Of a stretch of DNA of 64,000 bases, positions 22,281-31,022 are shown piece by piece. The DNA is from Terrihabitans soli (lineage in GTDB: Bacteria; Pseudomonadota; Alphaproteobacteria; Rhizobiales; Methylopilaceae): positions 1,888,501 through 1,952,500 of the forward strand of contig NZ_AP023361.1 in assembly GCF_014191545.1 (NCBI RefSeq), read 5' to 3'. Under the pieces are notes generated by a model. It did no database searches and had not been told where the DNA came from. It was given only the letters and a program-made list of their open reading frames with translations. The position numbers were made by a program, and so were the translations under genes. Every line of letters begins with the position of its first letter. The first letter of the stretch is position 1.

Positions 22281-24254
22281 TCAATTGAACGGCCACGGCA
22301 TGCTCACCCAGCCCTGCAGAAGGCCGGTGGCAAAATGGATGACCATCACATTCGAAAGCAGAGCGAGGAATGCTGTCGTGCCCACTGCCAGACCGAGCAT
22401 GACGGTCCACCGCGCACGCGCTTCGATCCACAGGAACGAGATAATGAAGATCGCCATGCCGAGGACGAAACCGACGAGATACATCATGCCGAGAAGGCCG
22501 AAGATCCAGGCCATGTAGTGCATGGCTCCGACGCGATATCCGTTCTCTCCCTCGCGCCACCGGGCTTCGGAGTCGAACGCCATGATGCTCTTCTCGCGGT
22601 AGCGGTACAGCGAGAAGGCGCCGACCGCGATGCATACGAGCGTGATGCCGGCGATGATCACCGTGAAAACCTGACCGAGGAAGGACAGATCCCACACGCT
22701 GTAGATCGCGTAGAGCGCGGTGAGCGCGAGAGCCGCGAGGAAGACAAACTGCGGCAGGGTCTCGCGGCGCGTCAGCGCGATAGATGTGCCCTCTGTCTCG
22801 ATTTGCGGGCGATAGCGCAGACCCGCATAGAGGCACACAGCGACGATGCCGAAGAGCACCCAGATCAGCGGCCGCGAGAGCAGCCGGTCGATCGTATAGA
22901 ACTGCATGGTCTGATACAGCAGCGCCTCGATATTGTTCTGCAGCACAAAGCCGACGAGGAAGGCCGGGCGCGAATAGCCGAAGCGCCGGAAGAATAATCC
23001 GGCAAATCCGACGGCGCACAGAACGATGAGATCGCCCCAGCTGCGTGACGCCTGGAAGGCGCCGAGGAAGCAGATGGTGAGCAGGACCGGACCGAGATAG
23101 GCCATGCGGATCGTCGTGAGACGAGCGAGCCCACCCGAGATGAGGAAGCAAATTCCCGCGCCGAGCACGTTGGCGAGCGCGAGCGACCAGATGATCGTGT
23201 AGGTCAACTCAAGATTTTTGCCGACCATGTCGGGGCCGGGCCGAACGCCCAGCAGAATGAGACCGCCGAGAAAAATCGCCGTCGATCCTGAACCCGGAAT
23301 GCCGAACACGAGCGTCGGAATGAGTGCGCCGCCGGCATTGGCATTGTTGGCGGATTCCGGCGCGATGACGCCGCGAACATCGCCTTTGCCGAAATTGTCG
23401 CGCGGCTTGCATGTCTGCACGGCGTGGCCGTAGGCAAACCATTCCGAACCGCCGATGGGCAGCGCGCCGATGATGACACCGATGACGGAGCAGCGCACCA
23501 CAAGCCATTTATTGGCGATGACGTCGCGCGCGCCCTTTATCCATCCGCCGCCGATTGGCGGACGGTCGGAAATCGCGTCGCCGCGGCGCAGGAGGCTCAC
23601 GATCTCGGGAAGCGCAAAGAGGCCGAGCGCGATTGCTGCAAGCGGCAACCCATCACTGAGATAGAAAAAGTCGCCGACGATCATGCGCAGCTCGCCGGTT
23701 GCAGGGGCGCCGCCGACGGCGCCGAACAAGAGGCCGATACCGCACGAGATCAATCCTTTGACCAGGCTCGATCCGGAGAGAACGCTGACCATGGTGATGC
23801 CGAGCAGAGTGAGCAGCAGCAATTCACCCGTACCGAAGGACAGCACGATCGGTTTGGCGACGATGATCGCGACCGTCAGAACTGCCGCACCGAAAATGCC
23901 CCCGAACATCGAGGCGACATAGGCCGCCGACAGAGCGCGCGCGCCCTCCCCTCGCTTGGCCATCGGAAAACCGTCGATCATCGTTGCTTGCGATCCGCTG
24001 CCGCCGCCGGGAATGCCCATCAACACCGATGTAACGACGTCACCCGTCGCCACCACGGCAAGAATGCCGGTCATCATGGCGATCCCGGACATGAGATCCA
24101 TGCCGTAAATAAACGGAACGACAAGCGCCATACCCGCCGTCGTGCCGAGCGCCGGCAGAATACCCACGAGAAGTCCAATTCCCACGCCCAACAGCAGGTA
24201 CATGAATGTACCCGGCGAAAGCACATCGGCGAGGCTGGCAAAAATGACGTCCAT
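22281..24254 (-). CDS. tripartite tricarboxylate transporter, TctA-TctB fusion
   Basis: Membrane part of a Tct importer that works with a periplasmic TctC. Residues 1-500 are TctA: LLVGILPALGTTAGMALVVP, IPGGGSGSQATMIDGFPMAK and PESANNANAGGALIPTLVFG are the conserved loops. After a loop beginning YRPQIETEG, about 150 more residues form four hydrophobic helices like the small TctB subunit, which is otherwise missing from this cluster. Length is 657, against about 500 for TctA alone. It lies downstream of tctC with an intervening terminator-like hairpin. Confidence 0.87.
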   Translation of the reverse strand: MDVIFASLADVLSPGTFMYLLLGVGIGLLVGILPALGTTAGMALVVPFIYGMDLMSGIAMMTGILAVVATGDVVTSVLMGIPGGGSGSQATMIDGFPMAKRGEGARALSAAYVASMFGGIFGAAVLTVAIIVAKPIVLSFGTGELLLLTLLGITMVSVLSGSSLVKGLISCGIGLLFGAVGGAPATGELRMIVGDFFYLSDGLPLAAIALGLFALPEIVSLLRRGDAISDRPPIGGGWIKGARDVIANKWLVVRCSVIGVIIGALPIGGSEWFAYGHAVQTCKPRDNFGKGDVRGVIAPESANNANAGGALIPTLVFGIPGSGSTAIFLGGLILLGVRPGPDMVGKNLELTYTIIWSLALANVLGAGICFLISGGLARLTTIRMAYLGPVLLTICFLGAFQASRSWGDLIVLCAVGFAGLFFRRFGYSRPAFLVGFVLQNNIEALLYQTMQFYTIDRLLSRPLIWVLFGIVAVCLYAGLRYRPQIETEGTSIALTRRETLPQFVFLAALALTALYAIYSVWDLSFLGQVFTVIIAGITLVCIAVGAFSLYRYREKSIMAFDSEARWREGENGYRVGAMHYMAWIFGLLGMMYLVGFVLGMAIFIISFLWIEARARWTVMLGLAVGTTAFLALLSNVMVIHFATGLLQGWVSMPWPFN

Positions 24255-24344
24255 AACGGACTCTCCTGGGGGTATTCAGAAAACGGCATGAGATGCTGCG
24301 GATTTTCCGCCACGGATGCCGGCTGCAAACTGAAAAAAATCGGT

Positions 24345-24377
24345 ACAAAAAGGCCGGCGGCACGAAAGCCGCCGGCC
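24345..24377 (-). terminator. intercistronic terminator/attenuator between tctC and the TctA-TctB fusion gene
   Basis: On the minus strand a perfect 10-bp stem GGCCGGCGGC / GCCGCCGGCC (24352-24361, 24368-24377) is followed directly by TTTTT. It sits 12 nt after the tctC stop and about 90 nt before the fusion gene, so it probably lowers permease relative to binding protein. Confidence 0.8.
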
Positions 24378-24389
24378 GATGTCATGTCA

Positions 24390-25472
24390 TCAGATCTTGA
24401 AACGCTCTTTCAGCCATTCGTCGACCCATTTGCGGGTTTCCGGGCTCATCGTGATTGCGTTCTCCCAGCTCTTCTGGGCCGCATCGCCGAGGACCAGCGG
24501 GTATCCGCCGAGCTCGGCCTTGGCGGCTTCGATGAAGACCGGGTCCTTGGACATCGCTTCGAAGGCCTTGTCGTAGGCATCGACCACATCCTGCGGGCAG
24601 CCACCGGGCAGCACCATGCCCTTGGAGTTGATGACGCCGCTGTAGAAGAAGACCTTCCAGACATCATAGGCGGGGCCAGACGGATCCTTGCCGTGAATCT
24701 GCTTGTAGGCTTCGTCGAACGACGGAAGATCCGGGAATTCCGGATCGCGGCCGAGCTTGCCGTTCTTGTCGGGATAACCGAACGAGAACAGCGGGATCAC
24801 TTTGCCTTCTTTGACGAGCGGCTCGAAGGCCTGCTTGAAGGTGCCGGCCGTCTCGCGGCCGCCGTTGAGCTCACCGCGGAAGAAGGCAAGGTTCGCTTCC
24901 GACGCGTCGAGGCCGACCACGGGGCGAGCCTGGGTTCCGAGCAGTTCGAGGCTGAGCAGCGTGCGAATATCGCTGCCGCGCGGAGCCGCAATCGGAACGA
25001 CAAGTTTGCCGTCTTCGACTTTGCCGAGTTCCTTCGCGGTCTTCACACCGGGATCCTGGTTGACATAGAACACGCTGCCGACCGGCGATGCGGCGACGGC
25101 TCGCCATTTATGCGGATCGAACTGGATCTTCTTCGCATCCGGCGCCAGCGAATAGCTGAAGAACAGCGACGAGCTCACCGTCAGAACGGTCAGGCCGTCT
25201 TTGGTCGCTTCGCGTTCAAACGTGTTGGCGCCGGTGACCTGACCGCCGCCCGCGATGTTTTCGATGATCATCGTCGGCTTGCCCGGCAGATGCCGCGCAA
25301 GATGCGGAACGACGAGACGCGTCCAGAGGTCGCCGCCGCCGCCCGGTGCGAAGGGGGCAACGACGCGGATGGTCTTGCCCGTGAAGTCCGCTGCCACGGC
25401 GGGGGCGGCGGCCATGGCGCTAACCAGGCTGACCGCGCCGAGCGTGGCGATCATTTTCTGCTTCAGGTTCAT
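24390..25472 (-). CDS. tripartite tricarboxylate transporter substrate-binding protein (TctC/Bug family)
   Basis: Periplasmic solute-binding protein delivering a carboxylate to TctAB. The 360-residue product has a Sec signal peptide (MNLKQKMIATLGAVSLVSAM, cut near PAVAADF) and the family start IRVVAPFAPGGGGDLWTRLV, with IIENIAGGGQVTGANTFERE. It is somewhat longer than the common 320-330 residues. It is followed by the TctA-TctB fusion gene. A tricarboxylate ligand is inferred from the catabolic neighbours. Confidence 0.87.
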   Translation of the reverse strand: MNLKQKMIATLGAVSLVSAMAAAPAVAADFTGKTIRVVAPFAPGGGGDLWTRLVVPHLARHLPGKPTMIIENIAGGGQVTGANTFEREATKDGLTVLTVSSSLFFSYSLAPDAKKIQFDPHKWRAVAASPVGSVFYVNQDPGVKTAKELGKVEDGKLVVPIAAPRGSDIRTLLSLELLGTQARPVVGLDASEANLAFFRGELNGGRETAGTFKQAFEPLVKEGKVIPLFSFGYPDKNGKLGRDPEFPDLPSFDEAYKQIHGKDPSGPAYDVWKVFFYSGVINSKGMVLPGGCPQDVVDAYDKAFEAMSKDPVFIEAAKAELGGYPLVLGDAAQKSWENAITMSPETRKWVDEWLKERFKI

Positions 25473-25554
25473 GTTTCTTTCCCCAGTTTCGTTACTTATT
25501 GTAGGTTTTTCGAACCACGTTCCCGGTTCGTCAGTACGTCAGTCTCCACTCAGG

Positions 25555-26946
25555 TTAAGACGAAGCGCCTCCGAATTTTTTTGCTTTCGGAGCATCGCTC
25601 TGTACCGTCGCCATGAGCGAAGTGATGTTGGCGGCGGAATCGAGTTTCCAGACGGCATCGATGACGGCCTCGCAACCCGCTGCGCCGAGGGTTGGCGTCA
25701 GCAGATCGCGGGCCTTTGTGAGCACATCTTCCTTGGTCATCGGATTGTCGGGCGTGCCGCGCACGGCTTCGGCGGGGCGGGTGAAGACGCGGCCATCGTT
25801 CATCTCGATATGCATGACCGGCTTGCGATGTTCGACCGACGGATCGAAGGACAGATCAATCTTCTGCTGGAATTCGAGCACGACCGGATCGTGCATGCGC
25901 TCGTGATCGTGCGAGGACGCAAATGTCAGAGTTCCATCGAGAAGCATCAGAGACAGAAGATGCTTGCCGTTGATGTCGGGCATCGACTGTCCGGCAACGA
26001 CCGTCTCCTTCATCGACATAACGAGCGAAATGCGCTTCACGTCGCTGGCAGCGATGCCATGCTCCTGCTGCATCGCCTGGCCCATATCGAGAACCGCCTG
26101 ATTGGGCGAACCGACCGACCATTTCTTCAGCGTCGTTTCCATGATTTCGAAACGGCTGCCGAGACCCTCGGACAATAAAGACGGGTTCGGGTCCTGGCCG
26201 AACGCCATGAAGAAATTGCGCGGGCCGGAGAACACATCGTCCACACCGGTAAAGCCGGCAGCCACCATGGTGGCCGCGGTGACGCCGTTGCGCGCCGGCA
26301 TCCCGCCGAAGCAGAACGCTTTTTCTATGTGCTCCGGATCGCGGCGCCAGGATGTAATGCCGGCTGCCTGCTGCGCGGCATACGACATGAGCCAGCGGCA
26401 TTGCTGAGCCGACAGGTTTTCCAGTGCGCCCGCTGCGGTCGTTGCGCCGAAGAGGCCGGCAAAGGCGTGCGTGGCGTGGCCGGCGTCGTAGAGCTTCTGA
26501 GTAGACAGCGCGCGATTGATGCGCGCGCCGACATCATAGCCGACCGCAATGCCGCGCAACAAAGCCGCGCCGGACGTGCCGTTCTTCTGGGCGATCGCAA
26601 GCGCGGCCGGCACGACGGCGCAGCCGGGATGGGATCGCGACGCTTTATGTGAGTCGTCGGTTTCGTCGGCATGAGCCAGCATGCCATTGGCAAGCGCGGC
26701 ATTGGCGACGCTGGTCTTGATGTTCGTTCCGATGACGGTGGCTTCGGGCTTCCCGCCCAGCAAGCCGGCATATTCGATGGCCTTCTGGCCCGGCAGCAAA
26801 GTCGCACCGGAGACGATGGCCGCAATCGTATCCAGGAGATGAAATTTGGTTTTTTCGACGACGCGGTCCGGCAACGGCGTTGCAGCAGCGGCTGCGATAT
26901 AGCCGCTCAACGCTTCCATCGGACTGAGTTCAGATTCAGTACTCAT
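25555..26946 (-). CDS. MmgE/PrpD family protein (PrpD2)
   Basis: 463-residue MmgE/PrpD-family protein, second of five in this block. Family features: N-terminal helical domain with FHLLDTIAAIVSGATLLPGQ, ANGMLAHADETDDSHK and SRSHPGCAVVPAALAIAQKN; mid-region FGGMPARNGVTAATMVAAGF; C-terminal smaller domain with FTRPAEAVRGTPDNPMT. The family includes 2-methylcitrate dehydratase, cis-aconitate decarboxylase and iminodisuccinate epimerase, so the reaction cannot be fixed. It lies between the SDR gene and tctC. Confidence 0.82.
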   Translation of the reverse strand: MSTESELSPMEALSGYIAAAAATPLPDRVVEKTKFHLLDTIAAIVSGATLLPGQKAIEYAGLLGGKPEATVIGTNIKTSVANAALANGMLAHADETDDSHKASRSHPGCAVVPAALAIAQKNGTSGAALLRGIAVGYDVGARINRALSTQKLYDAGHATHAFAGLFGATTAAGALENLSAQQCRWLMSYAAQQAAGITSWRRDPEHIEKAFCFGGMPARNGVTAATMVAAGFTGVDDVFSGPRNFFMAFGQDPNPSLLSEGLGSRFEIMETTLKKWSVGSPNQAVLDMGQAMQQEHGIAASDVKRISLVMSMKETVVAGQSMPDINGKHLLSLMLLDGTLTFASSHDHERMHDPVVLEFQQKIDLSFDPSVEHRKPVMHIEMNDGRVFTRPAEAVRGTPDNPMTKEDVLTKARDLLTPTLGAAGCEAVIDAVWKLDSAANITSLMATVQSDAPKAKKFGGASS

Positions 26947-26986
26947 CGCGCCCTATTTCGATAACCTATGCACCTGCACTGCCGCT

Positions 26987-27742
26987 CTACGGCATGAACG
27001 TACCGCCGTTGATGTGTATGGACTGGCCGGTCATATAGCCGCCGTCCGGGCCGGCCAGGAGACGCGCCATATTTGCGACTTCTTCGGCGGTGCCGCGTCG
27101 GCCGACGGGCGCCATCTTGTCCGAAGTTTCGGTCGGGCCGCTCGTGCTGGCGCCGCGCACCGTGGCGATCAGGCCGGGCGAGATAAGGTTGACGGTGATC
27201 TTCTTCGGCGCGAGCTCGATCGCGAGCCCCTTCGTCATGCCGATCAATCCCGCCTTTGCAGATACGACATGCACGCGATCGCGGCTGCCGGTATGGCCGG
27301 TGCGGCCGCCGATATTGATGATGCGGCCGGCGTCCGAGCGCAGAAGATGCGGAAGCGCGGCGCTCACGCAGAGAAAAGCGCCGTCGAGAATTGTTGCGGT
27401 CACGTTGCGCCAAGATGCGAAGGTGACCTTCTCGACCGGCTCCTCAACGCGGATCGCGGCATTGTTGACGAGGATGTCGAGACGGCCGAACTCGGCGACC
27501 GTTCCGTCGATGAACGATTTGACGGAAGCTTCGTCGCGCACATCGCCGAGCATGACAATTGCGCGGCCGCCGGCTGCCTTGATCAATGCCGCCGTTTCAT
27601 CGAGGCCGGCGCGATCCGCCCTGCCGATGACTGCGACCGCCGCCCCGGCATCGGCAAAAGCCAGCGCGATGGCGCGCCCGATATTTCGCGAGGCGCCTGT
27701 AACAACAGCAACCTTGCCTTCAAGCTCTCTTGCTCTTGTCAC
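26987..27742 (-). CDS. SDR-family protein lacking the usual Ser/Tyr catalytic residues
   Basis: Rossmann-fold short-chain dehydrogenase/reductase relative, 251 residues. The cofactor motif VVTGASRNIGRAIALAFADA and the NNAAIRVEEPVEK segment are clear. At the active site the usual YxxxK reads V-V-S-A-K (HVVSAKAGLIGMTKGLAIE) and the catalytic Ser region reads INIGGRTGHTGSRDR, so both the Tyr and the Ser are replaced while Lys is kept. It either uses another acid/base or has a non-redox role. It is the first gene after operator-like site A. Confidence 0.82.
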   Translation of the reverse strand: MTRARELEGKVAVVTGASRNIGRAIALAFADAGAAVAVIGRADRAGLDETAALIKAAGGRAIVMLGDVRDEASVKSFIDGTVAEFGRLDILVNNAAIRVEEPVEKVTFASWRNVTATILDGAFLCVSAALPHLLRSDAGRIINIGGRTGHTGSRDRVHVVSAKAGLIGMTKGLAIELAPKKITVNLISPGLIATVRGASTSGPTETSDKMAPVGRRGTAEEVANMARLLAGPDGGYMTGQSIHINGGTFMP

Positions 27743-27799
27743 GACCGCGCTCCCCTGACCCGGTAATCCCGATCCCGCGTCCCACCACTCTGCACTCTA

Positions 27800-27824
27800 T
27801 AGAATGCCATAGTATACCATTTTG
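27800..27824 (+). promoter_or_regulatory. operator-like site A of the GntR/FCD regulon
   Basis: A 25-bp match to the motif shared with sites B-D: TAGAATGCCAT then AGTATACCATTTTG. The core ATAGTATACCAT (27809-27820) differs by one base from the perfect palindrome ATGGTATACCAT. On the minus strand the same bases read TATACT, a good -10 element for the SDR-PrpD2-Tct unit that starts 58 nt away. The rest of the 27743-27903 spacer shows no gene. Confidence 0.7.
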
Positions 27825-27903
27825 CAATGCCGGCAAGCACGGCTTCGTCACGTGTGCGTCAGAGAACGCGTAATGGCGATTGACGGGGAGCACCGGGTGC
27901 AGC

Positions 27904-28836
27904 CTAGAGTTTCTGCTCAAACGCCGGCAGAATCTCGAAGACGTCGCCGACGAGCCCGTAATCGGCGATGCGGAAAATCGGTGCGTCGGGATCCTTGTTG
28001 ATGGCGACGATGCAGCGGGATTCCTTCATGCCGGCGAGGTGCTGTACGGCGCCCGAGATTCCGCAGGCGATATAAAGATCCGGGGCCACGATCTTGCCCG
28101 TTTGACCGACCTGCAGATCGTTGGCGGCGTAGCCTGAATCGACCGCGGCGCGCGAAGCGCCGATGGCCGCCCCCAGTTTCAAGGCAAGAGGCTCAAGGTA
28201 TTTCGCAAAGTTCTCGCGCGAGCCGAAGGCCCGTCCACCCGAAATGATGATGCGCGCACCGCCGAGATCGGGGCGCTCGTCATTGGGCTTTTCCTCGGTC
28301 TCGAATGCCGACAATCCCGGATCCGCGGGGACGTCCACCTTTTCAACCGGCGACGTCTTTTCGCTCTCCGGGGTTGCAGGAAAGGCGCTGACCCGCACGG
28401 TGATGACCTTTTTTGCGTCGGTCGAGCGGATGGTCTGAAGGGCGCTGCCGGCATAGATCGACCGGACAAACGTATCGGGCGCCACGATTGCCACGGCATC
28501 GGACACCTGCATCACATCCAAAAGCGCCGCCACGCGCGGAAGCACGTTCTTGCCGCTCGTACTTGCTGCCGCAATAACGGCGTCGAAGTCTCCTGCCAGT
28601 CCGGCAATCAGAAGGCCAAGCGGCTCCGCCATCTGGTGTTCCAGATGCGGCGCATCCGCCAAAAGAACTTTTTCGACGCCATCGAGCCGGGCCGCGGATT
28701 CCGCCGCCTTCGCGCAATTTGCGCCGGCGACGAGCACGGTCACCGGAGCACCGAGAGCTTTCGCTGCGCTCAGCCCGCGGGCCGTCAGTTCGCTCAGCGT
28801 GGTGTTGTCGTGTTCTGCGATCAGAAGAGTGGCCAT
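27904..28836 (-). CDS. etfA: electron transfer flavoprotein, alpha subunit
   Basis: FAD-binding subunit of ETF, which carries electrons from a dehydrogenase to ETF-ubiquinone oxidoreductase. The 310-residue product starts [16 protein letters not shown] and has the FAD domain with [55 protein letters not shown] and [20 protein letters not shown]. The ATG at 28834-28836 has GGAGGG at a good distance; the longer reading adds only MSAEGS. It follows etfB by 14 nt. Confidence 0.95.
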   Translation of the reverse strand: MATLLIAEHDNTTLSELTARGLSAAKALGAPVTVLVAGANCAKAAESAARLDGVEKVLLADAPHLEHQMAEPLGLLIAGLAGDFDAVIAAASTSGKNVLPRVAALLDVMQVSDAVAIVAPDTFVRSIYAGSALQTIRSTDAKKVITVRVSAFPATPESEKTSPVEKVDVPADPGLSAFETEEKPNDERPDLGGARIIISGGRAFGSRENFAKYLEPLALKLGAAIGASRAAVDSGYAANDLQVGQTGKIVAPDLYIACGISGAVQHLAGMKESRCIVAINKDPDAPIFRIADYGLVGDVFEILPAFEQKL

Positions 28837-28850
28837 CGATCCCTCCGCGC

Positions 28851-29600
28851 TCAAATCACGCGCGCTTCGTTGCGCAGGCAGTCGACCAGTTCATCGACGG
28901 AATTCACCAGCCGGCCTGCGGCACGCGCCGCCGGCTCTTCGGTGGACAGCACGACATGCCGCGCATCAATATTGACGCCGAGCTTGTCGGGCGTCGTGTT
29001 CGATACAGGCTTCTTCTTGGCTTTCATGACATCGGCCAGCGGTGCATATCGCGGCTCGTTGAGCCGAAGGTCCGTGGTTATCACCGCAGGAAGCTGCAGA
29101 CGGATAACCTGCAAACCGCGATCGACTTCGCGCGTCACGCGGACTGCGCCTTCGGCGATCTCGACGCTCGAGGCAAACGTGCCCTGCGGCCAGCCGAGCA
29201 AGGCCGCCAGCATCTGACCGGTCTGGTTCGCGTCGTCATCGATGGCCTGCTTGCCGAGCAGGACGAGTTCGGCTTTCTCTTCCAGAGCAAGAGCACGCAG
29301 CAGCTTTGCGACGGCGAGCGGCTCGACCGGGGCTGCGGCTTCGACAAGGATTCCCCTGTCTGCGCCCATCGCCAGGCCCGCCCGAAGCGTATCGACGGCC
29401 TGAGCCGGACCGATCGACGCCAGCACCACTTCGCTCGCCACACCCTTTTCGCGCAGCCGCACGGCTTCCTCGACGGCAATCTCGTCAAACGGATTCATCG
29501 TCATCTTGACGTTTGCGGTTTCGACGCCGGATTTATCGGCCTTTACGTGCACCCGCACATTCGGGTCGATCACACGTTTTACGGCGACCAGGATTTTCAA
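28851..29600 (-). CDS. etfB: electron transfer flavoprotein, beta subunit
   Basis: Beta subunit of ETF, 249 residues when started at TTG (29598-29600), giving [19 protein letters not shown] next to the start. AGGAG lies 7 nt upstream and no ATG fits the family N-terminus; the frame is open upstream but those residues are not EtfB-like. Family blocks: [25 protein letters not shown]-type GRGL region replaced by [35 protein letters not shown]. The TTG overlaps the PrpD3 stop as TTGA, so translation is probably coupled. Confidence 0.92.
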   Translation of the reverse strand: MKILVAVKRVIDPNVRVHVKADKSGVETANVKMTMNPFDEIAVEEAVRLREKGVASEVVLASIGPAQAVDTLRAGLAMGADRGILVEAAAPVEPLAVAKLLRALALEEKAELVLLGKQAIDDDANQTGQMLAALLGWPQGTFASSVEIAEGAVRVTREVDRGLQVIRLQLPAVITTDLRLNEPRYAPLADVMKAKKKPVSNTTPDKLGVNIDARHVVLSTEEPAARAAGRLVNSVDELVDCLRNEARVI

Positions 29601-31000
29601 ACGGCCACTCCTGTCTGCGCTGTCGTCGGCTGCACCGAAAGGTTCAACGACTGGATATTCGATACGTCCTTCAGTCCTTCGAGCTGGCCGAGCAGCCGCC
29701 CCATCGGCTCTTGCGGAAACGCGGCCGTCAGACGAGCAAATCTCTGACGCAGCTGAGTTTCGTCGAGAGGCATTTCCGGACAGCCGATGAAACTCGACGG
29801 AGCGCCCGCGAATACGCGGCCGTCCTTGAGCGAGACGCGGACCCGTGTCGCCCAACCTTTAAGCTCGGGATCGGCCTTCAATTCGACGCGGCCGGCCAGG
29901 TCCTGGACGCGGGCATCCTTGATCGCGTCCACCGTCAATACGAAGGGATCGTCCATATCGAAAAAGCTGGCGAAGGACAGCATGAACGGCAGGCTGTACT
30001 GAGCCAGCGCAAGATCGCCGCCGGGTTCCCGATCGGCATGATTGGACGCAAGCTTTTTCGGAACATCGGCGTGGATCGACGCAATATGCGATCCGTCGAA
30101 GCCGTGCTCGGACATCCAATCCCTGAGCATCTGCACCGGCGCCTGCGCCGTGACATGGCAGGCATAGCGCTTCAGGCAAAGTTTCTCGATTTCGTAACGC
30201 GTGCCGAGGCCATCGATCAGCTGCGAACTGTCGGAATGTTCCGCGAAATTCTCGAGCACGCCGAAATGGCCTTCAAGAACATCGCTCGGGCCTTCATAGC
30301 CTGCCATCGCCAGACGCGCCGCCGACACACCGCTCTGCCCGGCCCGGCCAAGATGCAGCCGCTTGATCATTCCGCCGTCGCCGGAGGCCGCGAAACGAAG
30401 CAGACCGCCGGTCATCGAGCCCGAAATGGCGAAGGCATTGGCCATCTGGCTCTTGTTTAGCCCCATAAGCCGGCCGCACGCGACCGCAGATCCAAACACG
30501 CCTGTAATGCCCGGAGCGTGGAAGCCGCGCGCTTCGGCGCTGTGCAGCGTCGCAAGGCCGATGCGGAACATGACTTCACAGCCGGCAACGATTGCAGCCA
30601 GAACCTCAACGCCGCTTTTACCGAGCGCCTGCCCCATCGCCAGCGCGGGAAGAGCCACCGTTGCACCCGGATGAGCGCCGACCCCCGGCTTGCGCAGCGA
30701 ATCCAGCTCGAACGCGTGAGCAAATGTTCCGCCGAGAAGCGCGGCAGTGCCGGGATCGGTCTTCACGGAAAGGCCCGGCACCGGCGTTAAGCCGGCCGGG
30801 CGCTCCGTCGCATCGACAACGATCCGCGACCACGGGAACAGACTGCCGAAAAAGGCGCAGGCGATTGCATCGGTCAGGCAGTGACGCGCGGCGCGGAGCG
30901 CCGATTGCGGAATCTGCTCGGCCTTCAATTCGACGGCAAAGCTTGCAAGAGCGGCGGTCTTGCCGCCGGTCTCCGCATTTGTCGTTTCGACCTTCTTCAT
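29597..31000 (-). CDS. MmgE/PrpD family protein (PrpD3)
   Basis: 467-residue MmgE/PrpD-family protein, third paralogue. It shows [60 protein letters not shown], a Gly-rich [20 protein letters not shown] and [20 protein letters not shown], all typical of the family's N-terminal helical domain. ATG at 30998-31000 (MKKVETTN) is chosen over an upstream start that would overlap the preceding flavoprotein gene. It lies between the TcuA-like gene and etfB and overlaps the latter by 4 nt. Confidence 0.82.
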   Translation of the reverse strand: MKKVETTNAETGGKTAALASFAVELKAEQIPQSALRAARHCLTDAIACAFFGSLFPWSRIVVDATERPAGLTPVPGLSVKTDPGTAALLGGTFAHAFELDSLRKPGVGAHPGATVALPALAMGQALGKSGVEVLAAIVAGCEVMFRIGLATLHSAEARGFHAPGITGVFGSAVACGRLMGLNKSQMANAFAISGSMTGGLLRFAASGDGGMIKRLHLGRAGQSGVSAARLAMAGYEGPSDVLEGHFGVLENFAEHSDSSQLIDGLGTRYEIEKLCLKRYACHVTAQAPVQMLRDWMSEHGFDGSHIASIHADVPKKLASNHADREPGGDLALAQYSLPFMLSFASFFDMDDPFVLTVDAIKDARVQDLAGRVELKADPELKGWATRVRVSLKDGRVFAGAPSSFIGCPEMPLDETQLRQRFARLTAAFPQEPMGRLLGQLEGLKDVSNIQSLNLSVQPTTAQTGVAV

Positions 31001-31022
31001 GTCGGCCCCTGCCTCATCCGTC

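Noticed and set aside
23424-25616. A 730-codon plus-strand frame across the Tct genes
   Set aside because: It lies antisense to two clear membrane/periplasmic protein genes and their spacer.
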